DNA of 7,178 bases. Source: Gammaproteobacteria bacterium UBA3498. GTDB lineage: Bacteria; Pseudomonadota; Gammaproteobacteria; Pseudomonadales; Pseudohongiellaceae. The stretch is from positions 1-7,178 of the forward strand of contig DFQD01000089.1 of the NCBI GenBank assembly GCA_002377605.1, read 5' to 3'. Shown here one piece after another: positions 7,055 through 7,178 of the stretch (the first letter of the stretch is position 1; the number at the start of each line of letters is the position of its first letter). A program made the position numbers and the translations under genes. The notes beneath the pieces are model-generated. The model did no database searches. It was not told the origin of the DNA and saw only the letters and a program-made list of their open reading frames with translations.

Positions 7055-7178
7055 TTTAATCATTATCGCCGGGCTTACTGATCTCTAAATCCATTATCTT
7101 TAATGAGGTAACCCTGTTTTGCTAATGGCGCATACGCATAGTAGTGGGAGCCAATTAAGAAAGCTTCCTAAAACTTAA

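Noticed and set aside
7125..7178. Tiny plus-strand frame of 17 codons ending with TAA exactly at the window edge
   Set aside because: It is too short, has no convincing ribosome site and lies in the AT-rich upstream flank of the quinoprotein gene; nothing marks it as a real peptide.
1..7178. CRISPR array, insertion sequence, tRNA, rRNA, attachment site or phage gene
   Set aside because: No regularly spaced repeats, transposase, terminal inverted repeats or RNA gene signatures were seen; the repetitive look of 1-924 comes from protein-level ankyrin repeats.

Overview
The window reads as accessory or metabolic DNA from a Gram-negative bacterium that is rich in exported proteins. All four genes carry an N-terminal export signal: three are Sec-type with AxA-like cleavage sites and one is twin-arginine. 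Moderate GC content, Shine-Dalgarno sites and this combination of families suggest a marine or aquatic gammaproteobacterium. That placement is an inference. The same families also occur in Planctomycetes and Acidobacteria, and nothing here fixes the lineage.

Layout. Positions 1-924 (minus strand) hold the first 308 codons of an exported ankyrin-repeat protein that runs off the left edge. A 180-bp divergent intergenic region (925-1104) follows. A two-gene, translationally coupled plus-strand operon comes next. Gene one (1105-3567) is a large two-heme c-type cytochrome of the DUF1587/1595/1592/1588/1585 (PSD/PSCyt) architecture. Gene two (3564-4868) is a Tat-exported DUF1552 protein carrying the family's HxxSHH motif. 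A short convergent intergenic region (4869-4979) contains a hairpin nested in a larger imperfect inverted repeat and probably terminates transcription from both sides. On the minus strand, 4980-6998 encodes a secreted, non-heme PQQ-dependent quinoprotein dehydrogenase with an eight-bladed propeller. Its promoter region lies at about 6999-7178.

How the genes may work together. The DUF1592/DUF1552 pair is a recurring but biochemically uncharacterised module. One partner offers two covalent hemes and the other a probable metal-binding hydrolase-like fold. The quinoprotein oxidises an unknown alcohol, aldose or similar substrate in the periplasm. It has no heme domain, so it must give electrons to quinone or to a separate cytochrome. 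The diheme protein next door is a possible but unproven acceptor. The ankyrin protein is a likely extracytoplasmic protein-protein scaffold. The most interesting unexplained points are the unknown activity of the DUF1592/DUF1552 pair, the adjacent-cysteine pair that contains the only cysteines of the quinoprotein and lies in a cofactor-proximal segment, and the exported ankyrin protein divergently placed beside the operon.
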